This document shows, piece after piece, positions 1-8,127 of a stretch of 35,062 nt of DNA. Every line of letters starts with the position of its first letter. Within the stretch, counting starts at the first letter, position 1. Below the pieces are notes generated by a model. That model saw only the letters and a program-made list of their open reading frames with translations, was not told where the DNA came from and ran no database searches. The position numbers and the translations under genes were made by a program. The stretch is from Candidatus Hydrogenedentota bacterium (GTDB taxonomy: Bacteria > Hydrogenedentota > Hydrogenedentia > Hydrogenedentales > SLHB01): the NCBI GenBank assembly GCA_020849535.1, contig JADLGB010000044.1, forward strand, positions 1-35,062, given 5' to 3'.

Positions 1-1
1 C

Positions 2-46
2 GCCGACGGCAGCGCGGTGACGGTCTCCTCGGCTCCGTTGAACTAA
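2..46 (+). CDS. C-terminal fragment of an unknown protein
   Basis: Reading from base 2 gives ADGSAVTVSSAPLN followed by TAA at 44-46. The short Ser/Thr/Val-rich ending would suit a beta-sandwich or secreted protein, but 14 residues cannot be identified. The frame was chosen only because it looks protein-like and stops just before the intergenic gap; the frame starting at base 1 also stops, at 49-51, and gives an Arg-rich, less likely tail. Confidence 0.35.
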   Translation, partial: ADGSAVTVSSAPLN

Positions 47-132
47 ACTAGCTCCTAATCCCAGCGCGTAAGCGGGGGTTGAGCGGTGGGCGCCCGAAAG
101 AGGGCTCCCGCCGCTCTCCCCTTTTCTTGGGA

Positions 133-177
133 ATGGGAGTCATGGGACTTATGCGAAGCATGGGAAGGATGGGATAG
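133..177. repeat. Tandem 9-bp ATGGGANNN array
   Basis: Five successive 9-bp units begin at 133, 142, 151, 160 and 169. Each starts ATGGGA, except the third, which reads ATGCGA; the last three bases vary. The array lies about 105 bp upstream of the first sulfatase. The same unit, in reverse orientation, occurs at 18237-18275 upstream of the third sulfatase. No open reading frame of its own is credible here. The rest of 47-280 shows only the sulfatase ribosome binding site. Confidence 0.75.
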
Positions 178-280
178 CGGATCGAGATCCGTCCGAGCCT
201 CCCGATTTCCCCCACGCTAGACTCAAGCGACTTGTCCAACGCATAATCGCTCCGGCAACCACCACACCGGAGGATTCATC

Positions 281-2209
281 ATGCGGCGGCGAGCCTTTCT
301 CGGGATGGCAGGAGGAGCAATTCTCGGCAGTGCATTGCCTGGTGCGGCTTCCGCCCAAGCACTTGCTGAGGGCCAACGCCCCAACATCCTCTGGATCACC
401 TGCGAAGACAGCAGCCCGCATCTCGGTTGCTACGGGTGCGCGGAAGCAACAACGCCCAATCTCGACAACCTGGCGAGCCAGGGCCTTCGCTACGACCTGG
501 CGTTCTCCGTTGCGGGGGTTTGCGCGCCGAGCCGCTCGTGTCTCATCACCGGAATGTACCCGACCTCGCTCGGCACGTGTCACATGCGCTGCAACAACCC
601 GCCGCCCGATCACGTGAAGTGTTTTCCCGAATACCTGCGAAATGCCGGCTACTACTGCACGAACAACGTCAAAACGGACTACAACTTTCCGCCGCCGCCG
701 ACCGCCTGGGATGACTCCAGCAAGACCGCGCACTGGCGCAATCGCCCCGATCCTTCGAAGCCATTCTTCTCGGTTTTCAACTTCACCATCACGCACGAGT
801 CCCAAATCGGCACGCTGCCCGAAAAGATGGGGGAGGGCAACCGCAAACTGCTCGTCGATCCGCCGCACGATCCCGCGCGCATGGAGTTGCCGCCCTACTA
901 TCCGGACACGCCCGTCATCCGCCAGCATTGGGCCCATTACTTTGACTTGCTCACGGCCATGGACCGCCAGGCCGGTGAAGTTCTGAAGCAGTTGGAGGAG
1001 GATGGCCTCGCGGAGAACACGATCGTCTTCTTCTTCGGCGATCATGGCGTGGGTCTTCCGCGTGCCAAACGCTGGATGTACGATTGCGGTCTTCGTGTGC
1101 CGTTTATTGTACGCTGGCCGGGCACGCTCGAAGCAGGTACCACTACTAACCGCCTTGTGAGCTTTGTCGATTTCGCGCCCACGGTGCTATCCATTGCGGG
1201 CGTGACGATCCCAGAACACATGCAGGGCTCGCCCTTCCTAGGTGCGGTGGAGAAACCCGCGCGCGAATACGTGTTCGCGGCCCGCGATCGCATGGACGAA
1301 ACCTACGACATGATTCGCGCCACCCGCGACCATCGGTACAAATACATCCGCAACTACGAACCGGAGCGCGCCTACGACCAGTATCTCACCTATCCGGAGA
1401 GCTTTGGCGTCATGCAGGAAATGCGGCGCGTGGAGAAGGCAGGCGAACTGAAGGGACCCGAATTGCTGTTCTTCCGCGACCATAAGCCTCTCGAGGAACT
1501 CTACGACACGCAGCAGGACCCGCATGAGTTGAACAATCTCGCCGAATCAAGCGATCGCACGGAACTGCTCAACCATCTACGTGCCGCTATGGATTCGTGG
1601 ATGACGGAGATCCGCGACCTCGGGTGCGTTCCCGAATTCGCGCTCGCGGAATGGCTTGCCCAACGCGACTCCGAGGAGGCCGCTACCCAAGCCCCGCCCT
1701 ACCCGGAGATAAGCGATTCAATCCGGTCCATTTTTGGCAAACCCGTGAGCGAATACATCGGCCAACTAAACAGCACCGATCGTATTGCGCGCTTGTGGGC
1801 AATCAAGACGCTCGGGATCTTGGGCAAAGAAGTTGAACCCATTCTCATACAGGCACTGAGGGAGACCGATTCCGCCGTCGCCTACTGGCCGGCCATGGCC
1901 TTCGAGAACTACGCGCCACTTTCCCCCGAGGCTCTCGATGCTTTACGCAGCGCCATGGCCGAAGCCGCGATGCCGGTGCGTATCGCGGCTGCACGCACAT
2001 TGTATAAACAGGATGGCCCAGACAGCGCCATCCCTGTTATTCTCGCGGGACTGGAAGACCCGAACGAGTTCGTGCGATTGCGCGCCGTGGAAGCGCTTGA
2101 CCACCTGCAAATTACCACGCCGGAAGTCCACGCCGCATTGGAGCGTGCCGTCGAGGACAAAACCGAGTACGTCCCGCGGATCGCGAAGCATGCGCTCACA
2201 CGGTGGTGA
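281..2209 (+). CDS. Exported sulfatase with C-terminal HEAT-like repeats
   Basis: This is a family S1 (alkaline-phosphatase fold) sulfatase that hydrolyses sulfate esters or sulfamates, probably on polysaccharides outside the cytoplasm. The start ATG follows GGAGG with good spacing. Residues 1-26 form a signal peptide with an RRRAFLG motif that looks Tat-like, ending near AQA. The sulfatase signature CAPSR is at 81-85, with Cys81 the predicted formylglycine residue; maturation would need an anaerobic or FGE-type enzyme not seen in this window. A metal-site Asp-His pair lies in FFGDHG near 252-257. In the first metal motif the usual DD is CED (41-43). The overall pattern resembles heparan N-sulfatase-like bacterial enzymes, from memory only. 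Residues from about 495 to 642 are helical and repetitive (LWAIKTLGILG, AARTLYKQ, RAVEALDHL), suggesting HEAT-like repeats. The stop overlaps the convergent sulfatase stop by 14 bp. Confidence 0.93.
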   Translation: MRRRAFLGMAGGAILGSALPGAASAQALAEGQRPNILWITCEDSSPHLGCYGCAEATTPNLDNLASQGLRYDLAFSVAGVCAPSRSCLITGMYPTSLGTCHMRCNNPPPDHVKCFPEYLRNAGYYCTNNVKTDYNFPPPPTAWDDSSKTAHWRNRPDPSKPFFSVFNFTITHESQIGTLPEKMGEGNRKLLVDPPHDPARMELPPYYPDTPVIRQHWAHYFDLLTAMDRQAGEVLKQLEEDGLAENTIVFFFGDHGVGLPRAKRWMYDCGLRVPFIVRWPGTLEAGTTTNRLVSFVDFAPTVLSIAGVTIPEHMQGSPFLGAVEKPAREYVFAARDRMDETYDMIRATRDHRYKYIRNYEPERAYDQYLTYPESFGVMQEMRRVEKAGELKGPELLFFRDHKPLEELYDTQQDPHELNNLAESSDRTELLNHLRAAMDSWMTEIRDLGCVPEFALAEWLAQRDSEEAATQAPPYPEISDSIRSIFGKPVSEYIGQLNSTDRIARLWAIKTLGILGKEVEPILIQALRETDSAVAYWPAMAFENYAPLSPEALDALRSAMAEAAMPVRIAAARTLYKQDGPDSAIPVILAGLEDPNEFVRLRAVEALDHLQITTPEVHAALERAVEDKTEYVPRIAKHALTRW

Positions 2210-3767
2210 CGCCCGTTTGCGTGGCCCACTGCTCCCACGCGGCGAGCAGCTCCTTGGCGGTTTCCGGTGAGGAAGACGACAGATCGTGCAGTTCCGTTCG
2301 GTCTTCTTCCATGTCGTACAGGCCCCACGCGCCATCCTTCGTCGCGACGAGTTTCCACTTGCCGTGACGCGCACCCTTGTTGCCGTAATGCTCCCAGAAC
2401 AACCAGTCGTGCGGATCACGTGTGCCGCCGCGCAGAATGGGGGAGAGACTCTTCCCAACCAAAGGCCTTATGATCCGGCCTTCATAGGTCTCTGGATACA
2501 TCGCCCCTGTCTCTTCGCACGCCGTTGCCATGAGGTCCATGATGATCCCCGGATCGTGCGACATCCGACCGCCCTGGATCGTGCCCGGCCACCGCGCAAT
2601 ACACGGCGTGGAAATGCCGCCCTCGTGAATCCAGTGCTTGAACATGCGGAACGGCGTGTTGCTCGCGTTCGCCCAGGGTCGCTTGTAGGCCACGAACGAC
2701 CCGCGTTCGCCGGGTTTTGTGCCGGGCGTATTCAGATCGCGCGCTTCAACCGATTCGTGGCAGCCGCCGTTGTCCGACAGAAAGAACACGAGCGTATTCT
2801 CGTCCGCGCCGCTGCGGCGCAGCGCATCGAGAACCCTGCCAATGCCTTGGTCCATCCGGTCCACCATGGCAGCGTATACCGCCATGCGCAGCGCCCAGTC
2901 TTCCTTGTTGTCCACCTCATCCCACGCAGGCACTTCAGGGTCGCGGGGTGACAACGCCCATCTTCGGTCGATGATGCCGAGCGCGAGCTGCCGCTCGTAG
3001 CGCTCTTCGCGCAGCACGTCCCAGCCCTTGTCGTACAGCCCTCGGTAACGGTCGATGTCTTCCGGCCAGGCGTGCAGCGGCCAATGCGGCGCCGTGTAGG
3101 CGAGGTACAGGAAGAACGGCTCCTCGATTCCCCGGTGCTCTTCGATGTATCGCACCGCGTGATCGCTGAACGCATCCGTCATGTAGAAGCGGTCGCCCTC
3201 CGGCGTGTACGGCTCATCGTCCAGCGCCATGATGCGTTTGTGATTCGGCTCTTGCAGCAGTTCCCAATAACTGCTGCCGCCGCTCACGATGCCGAAGTAC
3301 CGATCGAAACCGCGTTTGCGCGGCCAGTGTTCCGGCGCCTCCCCGACATGCCATTTGCCTGACATGTACGTGCGGTAGCCGGCGCCCTTGAGCACCTCGG
3401 CCATCGTCACACAACGATCGTTCAAATACCCTTGGTACGGTCCTTCACCGCGCCGTTTCTCGGGCGTTGTTACCATCGCACCCATGCCCGCATCATGGGG
3501 ATAGAGGCCAGTCAGGAGGGAAGCGCGCGAAGGACAGCACCGCGCGACATTGTAGAACTGCGTGAAACGCATCCCTTCCGCGGCGAGACGGTCCAGATTC
3601 GGCGTGCGAATCTCCGATCCGTAGCAGCCGAGGTCCGAGAAGCCCATGTCATCCGCGAGAATGACGACAATGTTTGGTCTCGCCGCCCCTTGCGCATGAA
3701 CACTTCCTGGCAGCGCCGCGGCCGCCAGACCGTATCCCGCCATCTGCATGAACTGACGTCGGTCCAT
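2196..3767 (-). CDS. Exported arylsulfatase-type sulfatase
   Basis: A 523-residue family S1 sulfatase. The start is supported by a strong GGGAGGGG ribosome binding site. The N terminus MDRRQFMQMAGYGLAAAALPGS is a Tat-type signal (RRQF, then a hydrophobic stretch) with likely cleavage after VHAQ. Metal-binding Asp residues lie in VILADDMGFSD (about 35-45), the formylglycine motif CCPSR at about 77-81 (second Cys modified), and a second metal motif in FFLSDNGG. The KWHVG motif and the APHWP motif, typical of arylsulfatase A-like enzymes, are also present. It would act on sulfated glycans outside the cytoplasm. It begins 22 bp after the oxidoreductase stop, so the two are probably co-transcribed. 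The exact substrate cannot be read from sequence. Confidence 0.94.
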   Translation of the reverse strand: MDRRQFMQMAGYGLAAAALPGSVHAQGAARPNIVVILADDMGFSDLGCYGSEIRTPNLDRLAAEGMRFTQFYNVARCCPSRASLLTGLYPHDAGMGAMVTTPEKRRGEGPYQGYLNDRCVTMAEVLKGAGYRTYMSGKWHVGEAPEHWPRKRGFDRYFGIVSGGSSYWELLQEPNHKRIMALDDEPYTPEGDRFYMTDAFSDHAVRYIEEHRGIEEPFFLYLAYTAPHWPLHAWPEDIDRYRGLYDKGWDVLREERYERQLALGIIDRRWALSPRDPEVPAWDEVDNKEDWALRMAVYAAMVDRMDQGIGRVLDALRRSGADENTLVFFLSDNGGCHESVEARDLNTPGTKPGERGSFVAYKRPWANASNTPFRMFKHWIHEGGISTPCIARWPGTIQGGRMSHDPGIIMDLMATACEETGAMYPETYEGRIIRPLVGKSLSPILRGGTRDPHDWLFWEHYGNKGARHGKWKLVATKDGAWGLYDMEEDRTELHDLSSSSPETAKELLAAWEQWATQTGVTTV

Positions 3768-3789
3768 GGTCCCCTCCCGGCGATGCGGT

Positions 3790-5106
3790 CTACACGACCG
3801 CGAATTTGGGCTTCGTGCTTTCCCACTTGCCGCGCGTGAAGTCCGGGCACTCGACCGGCATGCCTCCTTGCGCGATCGATGCTTCCGATAGAGGAATGAT
3901 GCTGCTCATGGTTGCGGAATCGTAAATGTCGACGGGCGTCGGACCCTTCTCGCGCACCGCCTTGATGAACATCTTCAGCTCCACGAAGTCCGTGCCGCCG
4001 TGGCCGGCCTGCGCGGCTTCCGGCTCCAGCTCCGTCCACCAGGGGTGATCGAATTCCGTCTGGTACGGGTCGAACGGTTCCCATTGATGGCTTTGCGGGC
4101 TGCGGCCTTCGATGTAGACCGAGTTGCGCTGCTCGTTGTAGATGCCCAACGTCCCCTGCACGGACCAGCGGTTGTCGTAAGGGCGCGGCAGCATCATGTC
4201 GCAATTGATCACGATCGTCTTGCCCTTCTGTGTTCGCACGAGACACGTCACGACATCGCCTTGCTTGAAGGGCCGCTTCGCCGTAGGGTGCTCCGGCCCC
4301 TTCGTGCGCGCGAAGTAGGCATTGATCCCTTTTGACGCAGTGGCCATCGCAGTGAGCGAGGCGTAACGATCGCCGCAGTTGATGTCCATCCAACTCAAGA
4401 CCGGCCCTTGGGCATGCGTGGGATACTGGTTGCGGTTATTGTCGACCAGGAACTCGCCGGGCCAGCGCGGGTTTCCTTCTCCATCGAAGAAGTAGCTGCC
4501 CACGCAGTCGTGCGAGTACGAACAGTGCGCATGCATGATCTCGCCCAGCAACCCCGCGCGAATCATGTTCAAGATGGCGAGATTGTCCCGGCGAAAACTC
4601 CAGTTCTCGAGCATCATGCACTGCACGCCGGTTTCTTCGTGCGTGTTCACCAATGCCCAGCACTCGTCCATCGAGATCGCCGCGGGCACCTCGACTCCCG
4701 TGTACTTGCCCGCGCGCATGCTGTCCAGTGCCATCGGCGTATGCCAGTTCCACGGCGTCGCGATCAGCACGGCATCCAAATCATCGCGCTTAACCAGCTC
4801 CTGGTACACGCGCTCGTCGCGTGTGTACGCTTCGGGCGCAGGTTGCCCCGCGTCCACCAGCATCTTGCTCGCCGCCTCCGCCGCGTCCGGCTTGATGTCG
4901 CAGATGGCTGGAACGGTCACGCCTTTCATGTGCAGCAAGTTGCCCAGAAGGCTTTTGCCCCGGTTCCCGGTGCCGATGATACCCACACGCACAGGCGCCG
5001 GCTCCTGCGCCGCCGCTTGTGGAATTGCCAGCGCCGCTGCTGTCAGTCCCAACGTCGCCCCCGCACTCACCCCCAAGAATTCCCGCCTGCCCAATTGGTC
5101 CCGCAT
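3790..5106 (-). CDS. Tat-exported Gfo/Idh/MocA-family oxidoreductase
   Basis: An NAD(P)-dependent dehydrogenase-family protein of 438 residues. I chose the ATG at 5106 because it gives a clean Tat signal (GRREFLGVSAG followed by an Ala/Leu-rich segment ending AAAQ) and is preceded by AGGGGAA; an upstream in-frame ATG at 5178 would bury that signal. The Rossmann motif GTGNRG is at about 45-50, and the EVP-type motif (GVEVPAAIS), matching the EKP motif of the family, is present. Exported Gfo/Idh/MocA proteins are common in Planctomycetes and relatives, and some act on glycosides by NAD-dependent oxidation; the substrate here is unknown. It lies 22 bp upstream of a sulfatase, which suggests glycan processing. 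Its 5' end is overlapped by the frame of the upstream radical SAM gene. Confidence 0.92.
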   Translation of the reverse strand: MRDQLGRREFLGVSAGATLGLTAAALAIPQAAAQEPAPVRVGIIGTGNRGKSLLGNLLHMKGVTVPAICDIKPDAAEAASKMLVDAGQPAPEAYTRDERVYQELVKRDDLDAVLIATPWNWHTPMALDSMRAGKYTGVEVPAAISMDECWALVNTHEETGVQCMMLENWSFRRDNLAILNMIRAGLLGEIMHAHCSYSHDCVGSYFFDGEGNPRWPGEFLVDNNRNQYPTHAQGPVLSWMDINCGDRYASLTAMATASKGINAYFARTKGPEHPTAKRPFKQGDVVTCLVRTQKGKTIVINCDMMLPRPYDNRWSVQGTLGIYNEQRNSVYIEGRSPQSHQWEPFDPYQTEFDHPWWTELEPEAAQAGHGGTDFVELKMFIKAVREKGPTPVDIYDSATMSSIIPLSEASIAQGGMPVECPDFTRGKWESTKPKFAVV

Positions 5107-7795
5107 ACTGCAATTCCCCTTTCGCCCCTCGGTGCCCGGTCCGCGCCGGTGCGTGTCCGTCCATGGCTTGCGCCTCAACCAGCGCCGCTTCGCTCGCCGC
5201 CATCGCTTCTTGCGCGAGGAAGGTCTCCCTTTTCAGAATCCGCGTGGAAGCCAGATCCAGACCCAACAACTGCACGATCTCGCGCATGCGAATCGAGCGG
5301 CCGCCCACCAGCTCAATTTCCAGTTCGACCGAGGCCTGCATATCGCCTTCCGCCGAAACTTCGAGCCTGCGCAACATCGGCCGGATATCTACCTGAACAA
5401 TGGGTCTTCCGCCTCGGCGTCCGCGAACATTCTTGGGTTTGCCTTCGCGCTCGACCAGGATCTCGTCCGCGGCGAGGGTTTCCTGCACGCGCGCGTGCAG
5501 CGCCTCCGAATCGGTTGTGGTGTACAGGGTGTAGGCAAACCCGGTTGTCAATGCCATCACCGCGGGCGATTTGAGCGGCACTTCACGCACCTCGTACGCT
5601 CGAATTCCAATCGGCAGCGTCGCCTGAATGCGCGCCAACAAGTCTTCCGGTTCCACGCGCTCTTTCAAGACAACGTCCATATAATCGCCCATGGATTCTT
5701 CGCCCACAGGCGGCGCTGTTGCGAAGGTGATCTTCGGATGTGCGTGAAAGCCCTGGGAGTACGATAGTGGCGCGCGCGCCCGGCGCAAGGTACGCACCCA
5801 CGAATTCACCAGTTCCAAGTGCGATAGGAAGCGCGGCTCGCCGCTGCGTCCGATGCGGAAGCGCAGACGTTGCACCGCCTCGGGCTCCACATATTCGGGC
5901 AACGGTTCGCGGACCCAATCCTTTTCCTCGATGCGGCCTTGCTTCTGTCGCTTCAACATGTGCTTGCACAAGTCGCGCTCGCGGTAGATGACGCCACACA
6001 GGTGGCACTTGCCCGCGCGGCAGTCCGCGGCGTGCTGTAACTCCATCGCACGATTCCAGTCCTCCTGGAACCACTTCTTCGGGATCATTACGTCCAGATG
6101 ATCCCATGGCAGGCGTTCATCGAGGTCGCGCGCGCGAAACGCGTCCGCGACGTCGCACTGTGTTTGCTCGATCGCGTCGAGCCACGCCTTGAAATTGAGG
6201 AGTTCCCCCCAACTCTCGAGACGTGCGCCATTACGCCACGCGGCTTCGAGCAGATCCGCGCCGCGCCGGTCCGCGCGCGTCAGCAGGCCTTCGATGAAGG
6301 TAATCTCCGGCTCATGCTTGCCGAACTTGATCGCGGGATGATTCCGGAATCCCTTCTCCAGAATGGCCTGTCTGCGGCACGCCTCTTCGAGCGAGATTTG
6401 TTCGGCCCACTGGAAAGGCGTAAACGGTTTCGGCACGAAGGTGGACACCCCCGTGTTTACTTTAGCTCGCGGGTTGATCGAGCGGCCCAGTTTCAACGTG
6501 CGCAGGCACAGGTCCACGATCGCCTCGATGTCCTCATCGCGCTCCGTGGGCAACCCGATCATGAAGTAGGTCTTTACGTGGTTCCACCCGCGCCGGAATG
6601 CCTCGGACGACATGCGCAGCAGATCTTCGTCGGGAATCCACTTGTTGATCACCGCGCGCAGACGCGGACTCGCCGCCTCGGGGGCAAACGTCAGTCCGCT
6701 TCTGCGCACCCCCGCCACCATGTCCGCCAATTCCACTGAAAAGGAATCCAGCCGCAAGGACGGCAGCGACACGCTCACATTGTCCAGCGCCGCGCGCTTC
6801 GCGGCTTGCTCGACCAGCATCCGCGGACGCGAGAAGTCGCAGGTGGACAGCGATACCAGCGAGACTTCCTCGTAGCCGGTAGCCGCGAGCGTGCGCTCCA
6901 TCAGCTCGTCCACCTTCTCCAGTGACCGTTCACGCACGGGGCGTGTGACCATGCCCGCCTGGCAGAAGCGGCAACCCTGCGTGCATCCGCGCAGCACTTC
7001 CAGTCCCACGCGGTCGTGGACCTGCTGGGTATACGGCACGATGTAGTTCGTGGGGAAGGTCGCGCCATCCAGATCCTTCACGAGCCGCTTCACGATCTTC
7101 GGCGCGTCTTCCTTCGGCAGGATGCGTCCATCGGGAAGCGTCTCGAATGGGTACAATTCCGGGACGTAAATCCCTTCGAGTTTGGCAAGGGCTTCCAACT
7201 TTTCCAGGCGCGTCGCGTTCCTCATGGAGCGCAACAGTTCGGCGATCTCGACGATTACCTCCTCGCCATCTCCGATAACGAAGAAGTCGATGAAGGGCGC
7301 CAGCGGTTCGGGATTGAAAACCGACGGACCTCCCGCCATGGTCAGCGGGTGGGTGTCATCGCGGTCCTTGCTCCGCAGCGGGACGCCCGCGAGATCGAGG
7401 ATGTTAAGAATGTTGGTGTAGTTGAGTTCCGTCTGCAGCGTGAACCCGATGAGGTCCATTGCGCCGAGGGGGTCCTTCGACTCGTTCACGAACATCGGCA
7501 AATCACGGCGCCGCAGTTCCGCTTCCATGTCCGGCGCAGGCGCGTACGCGCGCTCGCACCAGCACCAAGGGCGCTCGTTCAGGATCGCGTAGAGGATCAG
7601 GATACCGAGATTTCCCAGCCCCAAATCGTAGAGGTCGGGAAACACCAAGGCCACCCGGAGATCCACCTCCGCCGGATTCTTGTGCGCCGAATTCAGCTCC
7701 GAACCCAGATACCGCGAAGGCTTCTCCACCTTCGGCATGATTTCATTCTGCAGCACGTTGCGCAACAGCGTGCCACCAGCCACAGTCGAACGCAT
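4790..7795 (-). CDS. Fused radical SAM (TIGR03960-type) and DUF2344 protein, extended C terminus
   Basis: The start ATG at 7795 follows GGAG at ideal spacing; a longer frame begins at 7831. The N-terminal KPSRYLG motif and a B12-binding-like region precede the radical SAM core, whose 4Fe-4S motif CTQGCRFC has Cys271, Cys275 and Cys278. A DUF2344 (TIGR03936) domain starts near residue 645 (RFRIGRSGEPRFLSHLE). The family's function is not established; these two domains are often fused or adjacent. Zn-ribbon-like cysteines (CRAGKCHLCG) lie between them. Recognisable family sequence ends around residue 880. The frame then continues about 100 codons inside the oxidoreductase gene, giving a Gly/Arg/Ala-rich tail that looks like out-of-frame translation. 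A lost stop or a frameshift near 5110-5200 is likely, so the true 3' end is uncertain. Confidence 0.88.
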   Translation of the reverse strand: MRSTVAGGTLLRNVLQNEIMPKVEKPSRYLGSELNSAHKNPAEVDLRVALVFPDLYDLGLGNLGILILYAILNERPWCWCERAYAPAPDMEAELRRRDLPMFVNESKDPLGAMDLIGFTLQTELNYTNILNILDLAGVPLRSKDRDDTHPLTMAGGPSVFNPEPLAPFIDFFVIGDGEEVIVEIAELLRSMRNATRLEKLEALAKLEGIYVPELYPFETLPDGRILPKEDAPKIVKRLVKDLDGATFPTNYIVPYTQQVHDRVGLEVLRGCTQGCRFCQAGMVTRPVRERSLEKVDELMERTLAATGYEEVSLVSLSTCDFSRPRMLVEQAAKRAALDNVSVSLPSLRLDSFSVELADMVAGVRRSGLTFAPEAASPRLRAVINKWIPDEDLLRMSSEAFRRGWNHVKTYFMIGLPTERDEDIEAIVDLCLRTLKLGRSINPRAKVNTGVSTFVPKPFTPFQWAEQISLEEACRRQAILEKGFRNHPAIKFGKHEPEITFIEGLLTRADRRGADLLEAAWRNGARLESWGELLNFKAWLDAIEQTQCDVADAFRARDLDERLPWDHLDVMIPKKWFQEDWNRAMELQHAADCRAGKCHLCGVIYRERDLCKHMLKRQKQGRIEEKDWVREPLPEYVEPEAVQRLRFRIGRSGEPRFLSHLELVNSWVRTLRRARAPLSYSQGFHAHPKITFATAPPVGEESMGDYMDVVLKERVEPEDLLARIQATLPIGIRAYEVREVPLKSPAVMALTTGFAYTLYTTTDSEALHARVQETLAADEILVEREGKPKNVRGRRGGRPIVQVDIRPMLRRLEVSAEGDMQASVELEIELVGGRSIRMREIVQLLGLDLASTRILKRETFLAQEAMAASEAALVEAQAMDGHAPARTGHRGAKGELQYAGPIGQAGILGGECGGDVGTDSSGAGNSTSGGAGAGACACGYHRHREPGQKPSGQLAAHERRDRSSHLRHQAGRGGGGEQDAGGRGATCARSVHTRRARVPGAG

Positions 7796-7879
7796 CAGAA
7801 TCTCCAGTTTCACGAGGCTTGCCCGGTACAACTTCCCGCAACGGGGAAACGGTTCCGCATGCTGCGGTGCCGAAAATCA

Positions 7880-8080
7880 CATCCCCCTTGATCCCCCTTC
7901 AAAGGGGGAAGGTGGCGATCCCACGTTGCAGGTTTGCACCAAGGCGAGAATGTAGTCCTCAAGTTTTCGGTCAACACACACGTACCGTGAAGCACGCATT
8001 CTTGTACAAAGCAGGCCCGCAGGGCCGCGCAGCAAATTCCCCCTTTGAAGGGGGCAGGCCCGCAGGGCCGAGGGGGATGT
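7880..8080. repeat. Inverted-repeat (MITE-like) intergenic element
   Basis: The left arm (7880-7910) reads CATCCCCCTTGATCCCCC then TTCAAAGGGGGAA. The right arm (8037-8080) is its inverse, TTCCCCCTTTGAAGGGGG through AGGGGGATG, with a GC-rich hairpin inserted. That hairpin, GCAGGCCCGCAGGGCCG, occurs twice (8011-8027 and 8054-8070). The element fills most of the gap between the amidohydrolase end and the radical SAM start. It has no coding capacity that I can support. Confidence 0.6.
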
Positions 8081-8127
8081 TAAGCCGCCAGGTAGACTCA
8101 AGTGTTTGGGCGAGTCCGCCGCCGCCG

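Noticed and set aside
149..1045. Long frame on the - strand opposite the first sulfatase
   Set aside because: It is antisense to a clear sulfatase, Arg/Val-rich, with no motif or ribosome binding site.
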